From Nitrolancea sp040255925 (GTDB taxonomy: Bacteria > Chloroflexota > Chloroflexia > Thermomicrobiales > Thermomicrobiaceae), in NCBI GenBank assembly GCA_040255925.1, contig JBDZVX010000049.1:1-18997 (forward strand): a stretch of DNA of 18,997 nt, given 5' to 3'. Numbering within the stretch: the stretch's first letter is position 1; each line of letters starts with the position of its first letter. Made by a program: the position numbers and the translations under genes. Below, piece after piece: positions 7,371 through 13,856 of the stretch. The notes beneath the pieces are model-generated. The model searched no databases. It worked only from the letters and a program-made list of their open reading frames with translations, and had not been told where the DNA came from.

Positions 7371-7916
7371 ATGTCTCGAATTGGCAACCAACCCATTCCC
7401 ATTCCGGCCGGGGTCGAGGTTCAGATTGAGCCCGGCGTCGTACGGATCAAGGGGCCGAAAGGGGAACTCGAGCAGCGTGTTAACCGCGAAATGACGTTCG
7501 CGCGGGAAGACGGCACCCTCGTGGTTAGCCGACCATCCGAGGAGCGGATGTACAAGCAGTTACACGGCCTGACGCGAACCCTGATCGCCAACATGGTCCT
7601 GGGCGTCACCCAGGGCTATAGCAAGAATCTCGAAATCCATGGCGTCGGTTACCGGGCAGCGCTCGAGGGGAAAAACCTGGTCCTGTCGCTCGGCTTCTCG
7701 CACCCGGTGCGGGTCGAGCCGGAGCCGGGGATCTCATTTTCACTGGAGAGCCCAACCCGGATCTCCATCGCCGGCATCGACAAGCAACTTGTCGGCGAAC
7801 AGGCAGCACAAATCCGGCGACTCCGCCCCCCGGAACCCTATAAGGGGAAAGGGATTCGCTACTTTGGCGAGCGGGTGCGCCGCAAGGCCGGGAAAGCCGG
7901 CAAGGTAGGTAAGTAA
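7371..7916 (+). CDS. rplF: Large ribosomal subunit protein L6
   Basis: L6 lies near the factor-binding centre of the 50S subunit and consists of two related domains. The 181-residue product begins MSRIGNQPIPIPAGVEVQIE and ends with the conserved RLRPPEPYKGKGIRYFGERV and a basic GKAGK tail. The frame remains open back to 7140 and an ATG also occurs at 7359, but GGAGGA at 7361-7366 points to ATG 7371, the family start. A 121-base gap follows, the longest in the spc block. Confidence 0.96.
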   Translation: MSRIGNQPIPIPAGVEVQIEPGVVRIKGPKGELEQRVNREMTFAREDGTLVVSRPSEERMYKQLHGLTRTLIANMVLGVTQGYSKNLEIHGVGYRAALEGKNLVLSLGFSHPVRVEPEPGISFSLESPTRISIAGIDKQLVGEQAAQIRRLRPPEPYKGKGIRYFGERVRRKAGKAGKVGK

Positions 7917-7982
7917 GAACCGGAAGCGCGGGGCGCTGATCGCGCCGCCGGCGAGCGGCATTCAGGCCGGCCATTCGGAGCG

Positions 7983-8001
7983 ATCCCACCATTTTGGGAT
8001 T
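7983..8001 (+). other. Small hairpin upstream of rplR
   Basis: ATCCCA (7983-7988) and TGGGAT (7995-8000) form a perfect 6-bp stem with loop CCATTT, plus a flanking G-U pair (7982/8001). It overlaps the first base of a -35-like TTGACT. No T-run follows, so it is not a standard terminator. The function is unknown; it may mark the boundary of an internal transcript. Confidence 0.35.
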
Positions 8002-8031
8002 GACTGGTGTCAGCCGGCGAGAGGGTATTCT
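8000..8031 (+). promoter_or_regulatory. Possible internal promoter ahead of rplR
   Basis: TTGACT (8000-8005) and TATTCT (8026-8031) resemble -35 and -10 boxes, with a longer than ideal 20-base spacer. TATTCT occupies positions -12 to -7 relative to ATG 8038, so transcription would begin at or next to the start codon. This is the geometry of leaderless genes known in several bacterial phyla. The Shine-Dalgarno-like GAGAGGG ends at 8025, 12 bases before the ATG, which is far. Prediction only. Confidence 0.35.
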
Positions 8032-8037
8032 GTAAAG

Positions 8038-8412
8038 ATGCGGTATCAGTACAAGCGGCAGCTCTCAACTCGCCAGCGCCGGCATCTGCGTGTCCGGGCG
8101 AAGGTTTCTGGGACCGCCGAGCGCCCGCGGTTGAACGTGTTCCGCAGCAACGCGCACATCTATGCGCAGGTGATCGACGACGTAACCGGCCGAACGCTGG
8201 CGGCGGCTTCGACACTTGAGCCAACGGTACGCCAGCGGCTTCCCGACGAGCATCCGAAGGTCCAAGAGGCGCTGATCGTAGGCCAGATCATCGGTGAACG
8301 ATCCCTCGCCAAGGGGATCACCCAGGTCGTGTTCGACCGCGGTGGCTACAAGTATCACGGCCGCGTCAAAGCGGTTGCCGAGGGAGCGCGGGAGGCCGGG
8401 CTGGTATTCTAG
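8038..8412 (+). CDS. rplR: Large ribosomal subunit protein L18
   Basis: L18 binds 5S rRNA and brings it to the central protuberance with L5. The 124-residue protein starts MRYQYKRQLSTRQRRHLRVR and shows the L18 core PRLNVFRSNAHIYAQVIDD and the C-terminal FDRGGYKYHGRVKAVAEGAR. ATG 8038 is the only start that fits. It follows the 121-base gap after rplF, so it may be expressed partly from its own promoter. Confidence 0.96.
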   Translation: MRYQYKRQLSTRQRRHLRVRAKVSGTAERPRLNVFRSNAHIYAQVIDDVTGRTLAAASTLEPTVRQRLPDEHPKVQEALIVGQIIGERSLAKGITQVVFDRGGYKYHGRVKAVAEGAREAGLVF

Positions 8413-8455
8413 CCAGGCCGAACGGCTGCCGAGAAGATGGACGGATTGAGAGAGC

Positions 8456-8998
8456 ATGGGAATAGATAGAGGGACACGCCGGTCCACGAGTCAGGACGGC
8501 AGTGAACTCGAAGAGCGCGTCGTCCAGCTCAACCGCGTGTCGAAGGTCGTGAAGGGCGGTCGTCGCTTCAGCTTCAGCAGCGTGGTGGTCGTCGGCAATG
8601 GCCAGGGCCAGGTCGGCGTCGGCATGGGGAAAGCTGGCGAAATTCCGGATTCGATCCGCAAGGGGGTCGAGTCCGCCAAGAAGAATATGATCCGGGTACC
8701 GCTGGCCGGGCGGACGATCCCCCACCCGGTGGAAGTTTCCTTCGGATCGGCACGTGTGTTGCTGAAGCCGGCCGCGCCGGGCACCGGCGTGATCGCGGGT
8801 GGCGGCGTGCGTGCCGTTGTCGAGGCTGCCGGTATCCACGACATCCTGACGAAGTCGCTGGGAAGCAACAACCCGGTCAACGTGGCCAAGGCGGCACTGC
8901 TGGCGCTCAGCCAGCTCGAATCGCCGGAACAGGTCGCGGCGCGACGGGGTATGGCAGCCGAGCGATTGCGGCGACGAGAAAAGGTCAGCGCGGAATGA
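8456..8998 (+). CDS. rpsE: Small ribosomal subunit protein S5
   Basis: S5 helps maintain decoding accuracy and forms the mRNA entry with S3 and S4. The 180-residue protein has the S5 double-stranded RNA-binding domain, with VVGNGQGQVGVGMGKAGEIP at about residues 42-61, and the C-terminal domain with GGGVRAVVEAAGIHDILTKS. A 20-residue polar N-terminal extension precedes the core. The ribosome binding site is weak (GAGAGAG at 8448-8454). The stop overlaps the rpmD start by four bases (ATGA). Confidence 0.96.
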   Translation: MGIDRGTRRSTSQDGSELEERVVQLNRVSKVVKGGRRFSFSSVVVVGNGQGQVGVGMGKAGEIPDSIRKGVESAKKNMIRVPLAGRTIPHPVEVSFGSARVLLKPAAPGTGVIAGGGVRAVVEAAGIHDILTKSLGSNNPVNVAKAALLALSQLESPEQVAARRGMAAERLRRREKVSAE

Positions 8999-9189
8999 GC
9001 CAGCCAACGATCAGAATTACCTATGTGAAGAGCGCGATCGGACGCACCAAAGATCAGAAGGAAACGATCCGCGCGCTCGGCTTCCGGCGTCTCAACCAGA
9101 CCGTGGAACGGCCGGACAATCCCTCGGTGCGAGGAATGGTCGAGAAAGTCCAGCATCTCGTGCGGATCGAGGGTGAAGACAAGCGTTAA
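8995..9189 (+). CDS. rpmD: Large ribosomal subunit protein L30
   Basis: L30 is a small 50S protein missing from some lineages. The 64-residue product contains the family core TYVKSAIGRTKDQKETIRAL and GFRRLNQTVERPDNPSVRGM, so the gene is intact. It is coupled to rpsE through an ATGA overlap and followed 48 bases later by rplO, the conserved rpsE-rpmD-rplO order. Confidence 0.95.
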   Translation: MSQPTIRITYVKSAIGRTKDQKETIRALGFRRLNQTVERPDNPSVRGMVEKVQHLVRIEGEDKR

Positions 9190-9237
9190 CGGGAGCGGGG
9201 TATTCAGGCCCCCGAACCCCGGCAGGAGTAGTGTTCG

Positions 9238-9678
9238 ATGAAACTTGATGATTTAAAACCGGCTCCCGGATCGCGGACCGCGAAGACCCGCGTCGGACGG
9301 GGCATCTCCGCCGGCAAGGGGAAGACGGCCGGCCGCGGCACCAAGGGCCAGCACGCCCGCAGTAAGGTCCGGCGGGGATTCGAGGGCGGGCAGAATCCGA
9401 TTTATCTGCGCATGCCGTACAAGCGAGGGTTCACGAACATCTTCAAGACTATCTATGAAGTCGTGAACGTCGAACGGCTGAACAATCTGGCGCTCGAAGG
9501 CCCGATCACGCCGGAGGTCCTCTACGATATCGGGGTCACCCGGGGGCTGGAGTATCCGGTCAAGATCCTGGGTGATGGCGAGCTCACGCGCCCCATCACT
9601 GTCCGTGCGCATAAGTTCTCCGAGGCGGCCCGAACCAAGATCGAGGCGGCCGGGGGAACGGTGGAGGTTATTGACTAG
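9238..9678 (+). CDS. rplO: Large ribosomal subunit protein L15
   Basis: L15 is a late-assembly 50S protein with an extended glycine- and lysine-rich N-terminus. The 146-residue protein begins MKLDDLKPAPGSRTAKTRVG and continues GRGISAGKGKTAGRGTKGQH, the L15 hallmark. The globular C-terminal domain ends AHKFSEAARTKIEAAGGTVE. AGGAG at 9224-9228 precedes ATG 9238. Its TAG stop is two bases before secY. Confidence 0.96.
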   Translation: MKLDDLKPAPGSRTAKTRVGRGISAGKGKTAGRGTKGQHARSKVRRGFEGGQNPIYLRMPYKRGFTNIFKTIYEVVNVERLNNLALEGPITPEVLYDIGVTRGLEYPVKILGDGELTRPITVRAHKFSEAARTKIEAAGGTVEVID

Positions 9679-9680
9679 CC

Positions 9681-10979
9681 ATGTTGCAGGCGTCCATCAA
9701 CGCATTCAAGATCCCCGACCTGCGCCGTAAAATCCTGTTCACGGTCGGGATTCTGATCATCTTCCGTTTCGTGGCGACGATTCCGGTACCGGGCGTCGAC
9801 CGGGAAGCACTGAGTCTTCTCCTCGAGAGAAACCAACTCCTCGGCATGCTGAATGTCTTCTCGGGCAGCACGATGGGGTATTTCTCTATCGCGGCGATGG
9901 GCGTCTATCCCTATATCACGGCATCCATTATCATGCAGCTCCTGACTCCGATGATCCCTCGGTTGGAGGCGCTGTCTCGCGAGGGCAACCAGGGGCGGAA
10001 CAAGATCAACCAGTACACCCACTGGCTGACCGTCCCGTTGGGGCTCCTCCAGGGCTACGGACAAGCCGTATTGATGGCCAATCAGGGCGTGCTGAAAAAC
10101 TTCGGCCTGTTCAATTCCGAGACGGCATTACGCAGCGTCGCGCTCCTGGTGACGATGACGGCCGGGACGATCTTCCTGGTCTGGCTAGGTGAGTTAATCA
10201 CCGAATACGGAATCGGAAACGGGGTCTCGATTATTATCTTCGGCGGCATTGTCGCCAGCCTGCCCGGTTCACTCGGAACGCTGGTCGGCGGCGGTTCGAT
10301 GACCCAGAACATTATGGGGACTGTGGCCTTCGTCGTCCTCGCACTGGCAACGATCGTGGGCATCGTACTGCTGAATGAAGGCATGCGCCGGATTCCGGTC
10401 CAGCACGCGAAGCGCGTCCGGCGAGGACGCGTCTACGGCGGCGGCAGCACCTTCATCCCGTTGAAGGTCAACTCGGCCGGTATGATCCCGCTGATCTTCG
10501 CGGTGAGCATCATGCTCTTCCCGGGGTTGATCGCGAACTTCCTGCAGACATCGAGCCAGGCCTGGGTACGCGATTTCGCGACCTCGCTGACGTCGTTCCT
10601 GGACCCGCAAAGCATCCCGTATCAAATCGTCTACTTCGGCATGGTGATCGCGTTCACCTACTTCTACACGCTGGTGCTATTCCAGCAACAGAACATCGCT
10701 GAGAACCTGCAAAAGCAGGGGGCGTTCGTGCCCGGCGTCCGGCCAGGAAAGAATACGGATGTCTATCTCACCCGAATCCTGATGCGGATCACGCTGGTCG
10801 GGGCCGTCGCTCTGGGTGTGATCGCGATCCTGCCCTTCATCGTATCCATACTGACCGGCGTGAAGACGCTCCTCTTGAGCGCGACTGCGTTCCTGATCGT
10901 CGTTGGTGTCGCCATCGACACCATGCGGCAACTGGAGTCGCAGCTCCTCATGCGGAACTATGAAGGCTTTATCCGCTGA
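9681..10979 (+). CDS. secY: Preprotein translocase channel subunit SecY
   Basis: SecY forms the protein-conducting channel of the inner membrane with SecE and SecG and receives SecA or ribosomes. The 432-residue protein has the expected ten hydrophobic segments, the first at about residues 18-36, followed by IPVPGVD. The plug/TM2 region reads GYFSIAAMGVYPYITASIIM. The cytosolic C4 loop (RRGRVYGGGSTFIPLKVNSA) and C5 loop (QKQGAFVPGVRPGKNTDVYL) that contact SecA and the ribosome are intact. It is two bases downstream of rplO and 14 upstream of adk. Confidence 0.97.
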   Translation: MLQASINAFKIPDLRRKILFTVGILIIFRFVATIPVPGVDREALSLLLERNQLLGMLNVFSGSTMGYFSIAAMGVYPYITASIIMQLLTPMIPRLEALSREGNQGRNKINQYTHWLTVPLGLLQGYGQAVLMANQGVLKNFGLFNSETALRSVALLVTMTAGTIFLVWLGELITEYGIGNGVSIIIFGGIVASLPGSLGTLVGGGSMTQNIMGTVAFVVLALATIVGIVLLNEGMRRIPVQHAKRVRRGRVYGGGSTFIPLKVNSAGMIPLIFAVSIMLFPGLIANFLQTSSQAWVRDFATSLTSFLDPQSIPYQIVYFGMVIAFTYFYTLVLFQQQNIAENLQKQGAFVPGVRPGKNTDVYLTRILMRITLVGAVALGVIAILPFIVSILTGVKTLLLSATAFLIVVGVAIDTMRQLESQLLMRNYEGFIR

Positions 10980-10993
10980 GAGAGGTCCGGATC

Positions 10994-11680
10994 ATGGCAG
11001 GTGACGACCGGGTTGTCATCATCATTGGCCCGCAAGGCTCGGGCAAAGGCACGCAGGCGGCGATCGTCGCGCCCCAGCTTGGGCTTGTCCACATCTCGGT
11101 CGGCGATCTGTTCCGGGAGGTCATGGCTGGCGATTCCGAGCTGGGAAAGATCCTCGCCGGCTACGTGAACCGTGGCGAGCTCGTCCCGGATGATCTCACG
11201 ATCCGGATGCTCTTCGAACGGCTGGATCAGATCAAAGCCCAGCAGCCTACCCTCCGCGGCGCGCTGCTGGATGGGTTCCCTCGCAATCAGGCACAGGCGG
11301 AAGCGCTTGACCGGGCGCTGTCCGAGCGCGGGGATCGCCTGGTGGCGGTCGCCCATCTCGTGGTCCCGTATGATGTGCTGCTCCAGCGTCTCAGCGGACG
11401 ATTGATCTGCAAGGGGTGCGGGACAACCTACCATGCGACGCTCAATCCGCCAAAGAATCCGCCGTTCTGCGATGTTTGCGGAAATGAGCTGTACCAACGC
11501 AGCGACGACACCCCGGAGGCGGTCGAGCGGCGGCTGAAGATCTACTACGACCAGACCGAGCCGGTCCTCGCGCGGTATGCGAAGGTTGGGCTCGTGATCG
11601 ATATCGATGGAAACCGGCCGATCGACGACGTCACCGAGGAACTCCTCACGGCGCTCCGGCCGAGACTAGAAGCTCGATAA
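10994..11680 (+). CDS. adk: Adenylate kinase, long zinc-LID type
   Basis: Adk interconverts ATP plus AMP and 2 ADP in the cytoplasm. The 228-residue protein has the P-loop GPQGSGKGT at 12-20, DGFPR at 93-97, Gln101 matching the adenine-contacting glutamine, and a long LID with Cys139, Cys142, Cys159 and Cys162 that should bind zinc. The AMP-site motif, usually ISTGD, reads ISVGD at 34-38, an uncommon change at a base-selectivity position. AGAGG (10981-10985) precedes ATG 10994. The TAA stop overlaps the map start by one base. Confidence 0.95.
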   Translation: MAGDDRVVIIIGPQGSGKGTQAAIVAPQLGLVHISVGDLFREVMAGDSELGKILAGYVNRGELVPDDLTIRMLFERLDQIKAQQPTLRGALLDGFPRNQAQAEALDRALSERGDRLVAVAHLVVPYDVLLQRLSGRLICKGCGTTYHATLNPPKNPPFCDVCGNELYQRSDDTPEAVERRLKIYYDQTEPVLARYAKVGLVIDIDGNRPIDDVTEELLTALRPRLEAR

Positions 11681-12444
11681 TGCCGATATCCATTAAGACC
11701 GCACGTGAAATAGAGCGAATGCGCGCGGCGGGCCAAATCGTGGGTGAGGTGCTCGAACTGATGCGCCAGCACGTGCGGCCCGGTATCTCCACGGTGGAAC
11801 TTGACCAGATCGCACGGGAGCATATCACGGCGCGCGGCGGCAAGCCGTCGTTCCTCGGCTATCACGGGTTTCCGGCTAGCATTTGCGCGTCGGTGAACGA
11901 AGAGATCGTTCATGGGATCCCTGGATCGCGCGTGCTCCAGGAAGGGGACATCATCTCGGTGGATGTCGGGGTGATCCGGCACGGCTTCCACGGCGACGCC
12001 GCGCTTACCCTTCCGGTCGGCGAGGTGAGTGACGAGGCACGCCGATTGATCGAGACGACCGAAGGGGCCTTTCAGGCTGGAATCGCGAAGGCGATCGTGG
12101 GCGCCCGGCTGGGAGACATCAGCGCCGCGATCCAAGAGTACGCCGAGTCGCGAGGATTCGAACTGGTGCGGGAGTACGTCGGGCACGGCATCGGCCGGGA
12201 GATGCACGAAGAGCCACCGGTCCCGAACTTCGGGATCGCGGGCACCGGGCCGCGGCTACGGCAGGGGATGGCGCTGGCGATCGAACCAATGCTGACCATT
12301 GGCTCGCCAGCCACGCAGGTGCTGACCGACGGATGGACCGTTGTCACGGCTGGTGGCGGGCTGGCGGCGCATTACGAGCAGACCATTACCATCACGCCGG
12401 AAGGTCCGGTGCTATTGACCGCGGGACCAGATCGCGTGGTATAA
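11680..12444 (+). CDS. map: Methionine aminopeptidase, type I
   Basis: Map removes the initiator methionine from nascent proteins. All five metal ligands are identifiable: Asp95, Asp106, His169, Glu202 and Glu233, plus His79 of the HGIP motif. The 254-residue length matches the type Ia class without an N-terminal zinc or SH3 extension. It overlaps adk by one base (TAATG) and has no clear ribosome binding site of its own, suggesting coupling. Its stop codon is embedded in the -10 box of the infA promoter. Confidence 0.96.
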   Translation: MPISIKTAREIERMRAAGQIVGEVLELMRQHVRPGISTVELDQIAREHITARGGKPSFLGYHGFPASICASVNEEIVHGIPGSRVLQEGDIISVDVGVIRHGFHGDAALTLPVGEVSDEARRLIETTEGAFQAGIAKAIVGARLGDISAAIQEYAESRGFELVREYVGHGIGREMHEEPPVPNFGIAGTGPRLRQGMALAIEPMLTIGSPATQVLTDGWTVVTAGGGLAAHYEQTITITPEGPVLLTAGPDRVV

Positions 12445-12445
12445 T
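12415..12445 (+). promoter_or_regulatory. Promoter of infA and the alpha block
   Basis: TTGACC (12415-12420) and TATAAT (12440-12445) are separated by 19 bases. The -10 box is preceded by TGG (12437-12439), giving the extended -10 motif TGnTATAAT, which compensates for a spacer longer than the optimum of 17. The TATAAT contains the map stop TAA (12442-12444). Transcription should begin near 12452, leaving a leader of about 54 bases before infA. It is the best sigma70-type match I found in the window. Confidence 0.7.
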
Positions 12446-12453
12446 GCCTTTTT

Positions 12454-12471
12454 GTGGCACGGCTGTGCCAC
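12454..12471 (+). other. 5' stem-loop of the infA leader
   Basis: GTGGCAC (12454-12460) and GTGCCAC (12465-12471) form a perfect 7-bp stem with loop GGCT. It starts one to three bases after the predicted transcription start, so the mRNA would open with this hairpin, a position that often protects transcripts from 5'-dependent decay. The T-run lies before, not after, the stem, so it is not a + strand terminator. Confidence 0.5.
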
Positions 12472-12505
12472 GGCCAACTGAGCGTGCGCCGATCCGAGGG
12501 AAATC

Positions 12506-12727
12506 GTGGCGAAGAAGGACGTCATCGAAGTCGAGGGGAAAGTTACGGAGCCACTCCCGAACGCGATGTTCCGGGTGGAGCTCGACACCGGGCACGAGGT
12601 GCTGGCGCACATCTCGGGAAAGCTACGGTTGAATTTCATTCGTATCCTGCCGGGCGACCGGGTGCGGGTAGAACTGTCACCCTATGATCTGACGCGTGGC
12701 CGGATTACGTATCGGTTGCGCTCATAG
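12506..12727 (+). CDS. infA: Translation initiation factor IF-1
   Basis: IF-1 occupies the 30S A site during initiation. The 73-residue OB-fold protein begins MAKKDVIEVEGKVTEPLPNA and includes the conserved HISGKLRLNFIRILPGDRVR stretch and the ending YDLTRGRITYRLRS. The start is GTG 12506 with GAGGG at 12496-12500. It is the first gene after the TATAAT promoter and leads the infA-rpmJ-rpsM-rpsK order typical of bacteria with the complete alpha block. Confidence 0.97.
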   Translation: MAKKDVIEVEGKVTEPLPNAMFRVELDTGHEVLAHISGKLRLNFIRILPGDRVRVELSPYDLTRGRITYRLRS

Positions 12728-12759
12728 CCGAGTGCGTCCTTTCCGAGGGGATGAGAACC

Positions 12760-12873
12760 ATGAAGGTGACCGCTTCGGTCAAACGCCGGTGCGACAACTG
12801 CCGGATCATCCGGCGGCGCAGGGTGGTACGTGTCATTTGTACCAACCCGAAGCATAAGCAGCGGCAAGGGTAG
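12760..12873 (+). CDS. rpmJ: Large ribosomal subunit protein L36, zinc-binding
   Basis: This 37-residue gene encodes L36, a small late-assembly 50S protein. Cys11, Cys14, Cys27 and His32 form the zinc knuckle of the C+ type, and the ends MKVTASVKRRC and HKQRQG are standard. An in-frame ATG at 12751 would add MRT, but GAGGGG at 12745-12750 abuts it and is 9 bases from ATG 12760, so the latter is chosen. It sits 32 bases after infA and 17 before rpsM. Confidence 0.95.
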   Translation: MKVTASVKRRCDNCRIIRRRRVVRVICTNPKHKQRQG

Positions 12874-12890
12874 AGGAGAACGAGACAAGC

Positions 12891-13265
12891 ATGGCACGGA
12901 TCGCGGGTGTCGACCTTCCTCGGGAGAAGCGCGTTGAGATTGGACTGACCTACATCTACGGCATCGGGCTCACGACGAGCCAGAAGGTGCTGACACGGAC
13001 TGGGGTCAATCCCGACACGCGCGTGCGCAATCTCACCGACGATGAGATTACGCGCCTCCGGGACATTATTGAGAAGGAAATGGTGGTCGAAGGCGACCTC
13101 CGCCGGGAAGTCAACATGAATATCAAGCGGCTGATGGATATCGGCTGCTATCGTGGACTGCGGCATCGCCGTGGGCTTCCGGCGCGAGGTCAGCGGACAC
13201 GCACCAACGCGCGCACCCGGAAAGGGCCGAAGCGGGCCATCGGCGTGCGGAAGAAGGGGCGGTAA
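12891..13265 (+). CDS. rpsM: Small ribosomal subunit protein S13
   Basis: S13 forms intersubunit bridges B1a and B1b and touches P-site tRNA with its tail. The 124-residue product begins MARIAGVDLPREKRVEIGLT and keeps the helix-two-turn-helix region and the basic tail GLPARGQRTRTNARTRKGPK ending RKKGR. AGGAG at 12874-12878 precedes ATG 12891 by 12 bases. A 117-base gap with strong inverted repeats follows. Confidence 0.97.
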   Translation: MARIAGVDLPREKRVEIGLTYIYGIGLTTSQKVLTRTGVNPDTRVRNLTDDEITRLRDIIEKEMVVEGDLRREVNMNIKRLMDIGCYRGLRHRRGLPARGQRTRTNARTRKGPKRAIGVRKKGR

Positions 13266-13275
13266 CCGGAACCAT

Positions 13276-13291
13276 CCGGCACCGGTGCCGG
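13276..13291. other. Perfect 16-bp palindrome in the rpsM-rpsK gap
   Basis: CCGGCACCGGTGCCGG is fully self-complementary (CCGGCACC against GGTGCCGG). It starts 10 bases after the rpsM stop. As DNA it could bind a dimeric protein; as RNA it would form a 6-bp stem with loop CCGG. Its last three bases are shared with the hairpin that follows. High local GC makes some palindromes likely by chance, but not usually this long. Confidence 0.5.
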
Positions 13292-13315
13292 CCCAGCCAG
13301 GAGGTGGCTGGGCCG
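13289..13315 (+). other. 11-bp hairpin with GGAGG loop, rpsM-rpsK gap
   Basis: CGGCCCAGCCA (13289-13299) pairs perfectly with TGGCTGGGCCG (13305-13315) around the 5-base loop GGAGG, a Shine-Dalgarno core displayed in the loop. No T-run follows and the nearest start codon is 68 bases downstream, so neither a canonical terminator nor a normal ribosome binding site explains it. It may be a processing, attenuation or regulatory site for rpsK and the genes behind it. Confidence 0.55.
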
Positions 13316-13382
13316 CATCGCAAGGATGACTACGGAGCCGCGAACATGATCAACCGGCATCGCAGGGAGGATACGAAAGTCA

Positions 13383-13790
13383 ATGGCTGATCGACGGCGA
13401 GGAGCCCGAACGCGAACACGAGTCCGGCGGCGGGAACGAAAGAATATCCCGCGCGGGCGTGCCTACATCCAGTCGACGTTCAATAACACCATCGTCACCC
13501 TCACCGATCAGACGGGCAACGTGATCGCGTGGTCAAGCGCTGGCGCATCCGGGTTCAAGGGTTCCCGGAAGAGCACGCCGTATGCCGCCCAGGTCACCGC
13601 AGAGGGAGCGGCACGGAAGGCGATGGAGCACGGCCTGAGGCAGGTCGAGGTCTTCGTCCGCGGGCCGGGGTCCGGACGGGAGATGGCGATTCGCTCGCTC
13701 CAGGCAGCGGGACTACAGGTACTGTCGATTACCGACGTGACCCCGATTCCGCACAACGGCTGCCGGCCACCGAAGCGCCGGCGAGTCTAA
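13383..13790 (+). CDS. rpsK: Small ribosomal subunit protein S11
   Basis: S11 lies on the 30S platform and contacts mRNA in the E-site region. The 135-residue protein has a basic N-terminus, then AYIQSTFNNTIVTLTDQTGN and GFKGSRKSTPYAAQ, and closes with the S11 signature TPIPHNGCRPPKRRRV. GGGAGG at 13365-13370 is 12 bases from ATG 13383. It follows the structured gap after rpsM. Confidence 0.97.
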   Translation: MADRRRGARTRTRVRRRERKNIPRGRAYIQSTFNNTIVTLTDQTGNVIAWSSAGASGFKGSRKSTPYAAQVTAEGAARKAMEHGLRQVEVFVRGPGSGREMAIRSLQAAGLQVLSITDVTPIPHNGCRPPKRRRV

Positions 13791-13832
13791 CCGGTCTCGG
13801 AAGGTTACGCGCACGAGCTCGCAAGAAACGCA

Positions 13833-13846
13833 CAGCCCGATGGCTG
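13833..13846 (+). other. Short hairpin at the rpsD ribosome binding site
   Basis: CAGCC (13833-13837) and GGCTG (13842-13846) form a 5-bp stem with loop CGAT; its 3' arm runs directly into the Shine-Dalgarno GGGGAGG (13846-13852) of rpsD. It could modulate access of ribosomes. S4 is an autogenous translational repressor in E. coli and B. subtilis, but no homologous S4 target was recognised here. Weak evidence. Confidence 0.3.
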
Positions 13847-13856
13847 GGGAGGATGA

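Noticed and set aside
8366..9156. Two antisense open frames of more than 200 codons opposite rpsE and rpmD
   Set aside because: Composition mirrors the sense genes; no family resemblance and no promoter.
9670..9698. TTGACT near the rplO stop as a -35 for secY
   Set aside because: No -10-like hexamer at a suitable distance.
13346..13390. 14-codon open frame in the rpsM-rpsK gap that overlaps the rpsK start
   Set aside because: It has a GGAG 8 bases upstream and could be a leader peptide, but its sequence (MINRHRREDTKVNG) shows nothing distinctive and such short frames are common.
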